From Haplomitrium mnioides (Eukaryota; Marchantiophyta; Haplomitriopsida; Calobryales), in the NCBI GenBank assembly GCA_049999725.1, contig JBNGIS010035301.1, positions 1-43,408 on the forward strand: a stretch of 43,408 nt of DNA, in the 5' to 3' direction. Under the pieces are notes generated by a model, which did not search any database, was not told where the DNA came from, and saw nothing but the letters and a program-made list of their open reading frames with translations. Positions 42,558-43,408 of the stretch are shown here, in pieces. The position numbers and the translations under genes were made by a program. Position 1 is the stretch's first letter; each line of letters starts with the position of its first letter.

Positions 42558-43408
42558 TGCCATAGATATGGCACTTGCGGACATACACAAACCGTATGCC
42601 GAGTACCCGCACACCTCGTAAAACTTTACCAAAATAGCCTCAAATACTCACAACCTGAAGTACATGGAAATCTTTCCGAAATTGCAGATGTCGACGACTA
42701 CCCGACTTACAACCTACAGCCAGAGAGCCATACACTACAACGTTCGGCTCCAACTCACACAGAACAATACAATAACAATTGCATTGTTGACAGTGGTTCT
42801 TCACATACTATACTACGGGACCGAAGACACTTCACTTCGGTAACCCCGTCATCAAGAACAATGACCACCATTTCCGGTCATAATCAAATAGAAGAAGGAT
42901 ATGGACCAACAACCATCAGTTTCCCGAACGGGACTAAACTCAGCATAGCATCTGCCATCTATGCTCCCACAACAACCAGAAATCTCATAAGCTTCCGAGA
43001 TATCTAACAAAATGGATACCATATACAGACTGGGCACACAGGCCAAACTGAAACCCTCCACATCCTGCTACCCACAACTAACAGTATGCAAATACAAGAA
43101 ACTTTTTCTCTATCTCCACCAGGCCTATACACGACTGCAATCCATTCATACCATGCATCAACAATAAAGTTATCGGATGCCCAACTATGGCATAACAGAC
43201 TAGGACACCCTGGCAAAGATATGTTTTACCGACTCAAACATGACAATATCGGAATTCCGGATAATGTCCATCATATATCACTGCGCTCTCCATCCATGGC
43301 ATGTGCACAAGGCAAACTGTGAATTGCCCCTTCAAAACAAAGGACAACAACAACAATACCACATTTTCTGGAACGGATCCACGCAGACGTCTGTGGACCC
43401 ATCCACCC
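42558..43408 (+). pseudogene. Copia protease and start of integrase (cut by window end)
   Basis: Read in the frame one base later than gag, so a frame change precedes it. Protease has the active-site triad in CIVDSGSSHTIL (about 42780-42815). The linker ends with SFRDI and a TAA near 43006. The GAG-pre-integrase/zinc module shows LWHNRLGHPGKDMFYRL and ACAQGKL. A TGA at 43319-43321 follows, then HADVCGPIHP, where the first catalytic Asp of integrase lies. RT and RNase H would be to the right of the window. Protease before integrase before RT is the Copia order. Confidence 0.88.

Larger units (their letters stand above)
39091..43408 (+). mobile_element. Ty1/Copia retrotransposon, 5' part, running off the window
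   Basis: 5' LTR (39091-39675), primer-site motif, long leader, gag, protease and the start of integrase. The gag type and the CGTTCTCAGCACGA motif after the LTR match a common plant Copia group. The left flank AACCA (39086-39090) should recur after the 3' LTR beyond the window. The gag and pol frames have several stops and one frame change, so this copy is defective. Confidence 0.85.

Overview
This is a repeat-dominated stretch of land-plant nuclear DNA. The evidence is nested LTR retrotransposons of the Ty3/Gypsy and Ty1/Copia types, spliceosomal introns with GTAAG donors and polypyrimidine-AG acceptors, a long tandem satellite, and stop codons whose spectrum fits decay of methylated cytosine. 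The gene families in the first 7 kb and the very long LTRs suggest a large-genome non-flowering plant (fern, lycophyte, bryophyte or gymnosperm) rather than a typical angiosperm. That placement is inference. No intact single-copy host gene, tRNA, rRNA or CRISPR array was seen.

Layout. (1) 1-7,035 holds two decayed, divergently arranged genes. The minus-strand gene (27-2,019) looks like the N-terminal half of a DUF7869-type transposon-associated protein. The plus-strand gene (2,466-7,002) reads as a ParB-like domain followed by a beta-class N4/N6 DNA methyltransferase-like domain. It is split by a 594-bp solo LTR inserted in an exon, and two of its introns are filled by the same 24-bp palindromic minisatellite. 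(2) 7,228-7,565 is a related 37-bp minisatellite. (3) 7,925-23,680, continuing at 27,418-27,779, is an array of about 285 copies of a 56-bp satellite with visible higher-order duplications and a few inverted monomers. (4) 23,681-27,417 is a 3.7-kb LTR-like insertion in the satellite, flanked by a GTTTG target duplication and holding a 100-N assembly gap. (5) 27,780-39,090 is a decayed Ty3/Gypsy element with a long 5' LTR. That LTR hosts a 1.2-kb internally deleted Copia element on the minus strand (28,307-29,517, target duplication AAGGA). (6) 39,091 to the window end is the 5' part of a second Copia element: LTR, 2-kb leader, gag, protease and the start of integrase.

Reading the pieces together: the satellite is the oldest substrate. 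The two long-LTR elements landed in it, a Copia element then landed in the Gypsy 5' LTR, and another Copia landed near the Gypsy 3' end. The most interesting part is the left end. A transposase-like gene beside a ParB-methyltransferase fusion gene suggests a little-described plant mobile element carrying a prokaryote-style DNA-modification protein, now defunct at this copy.
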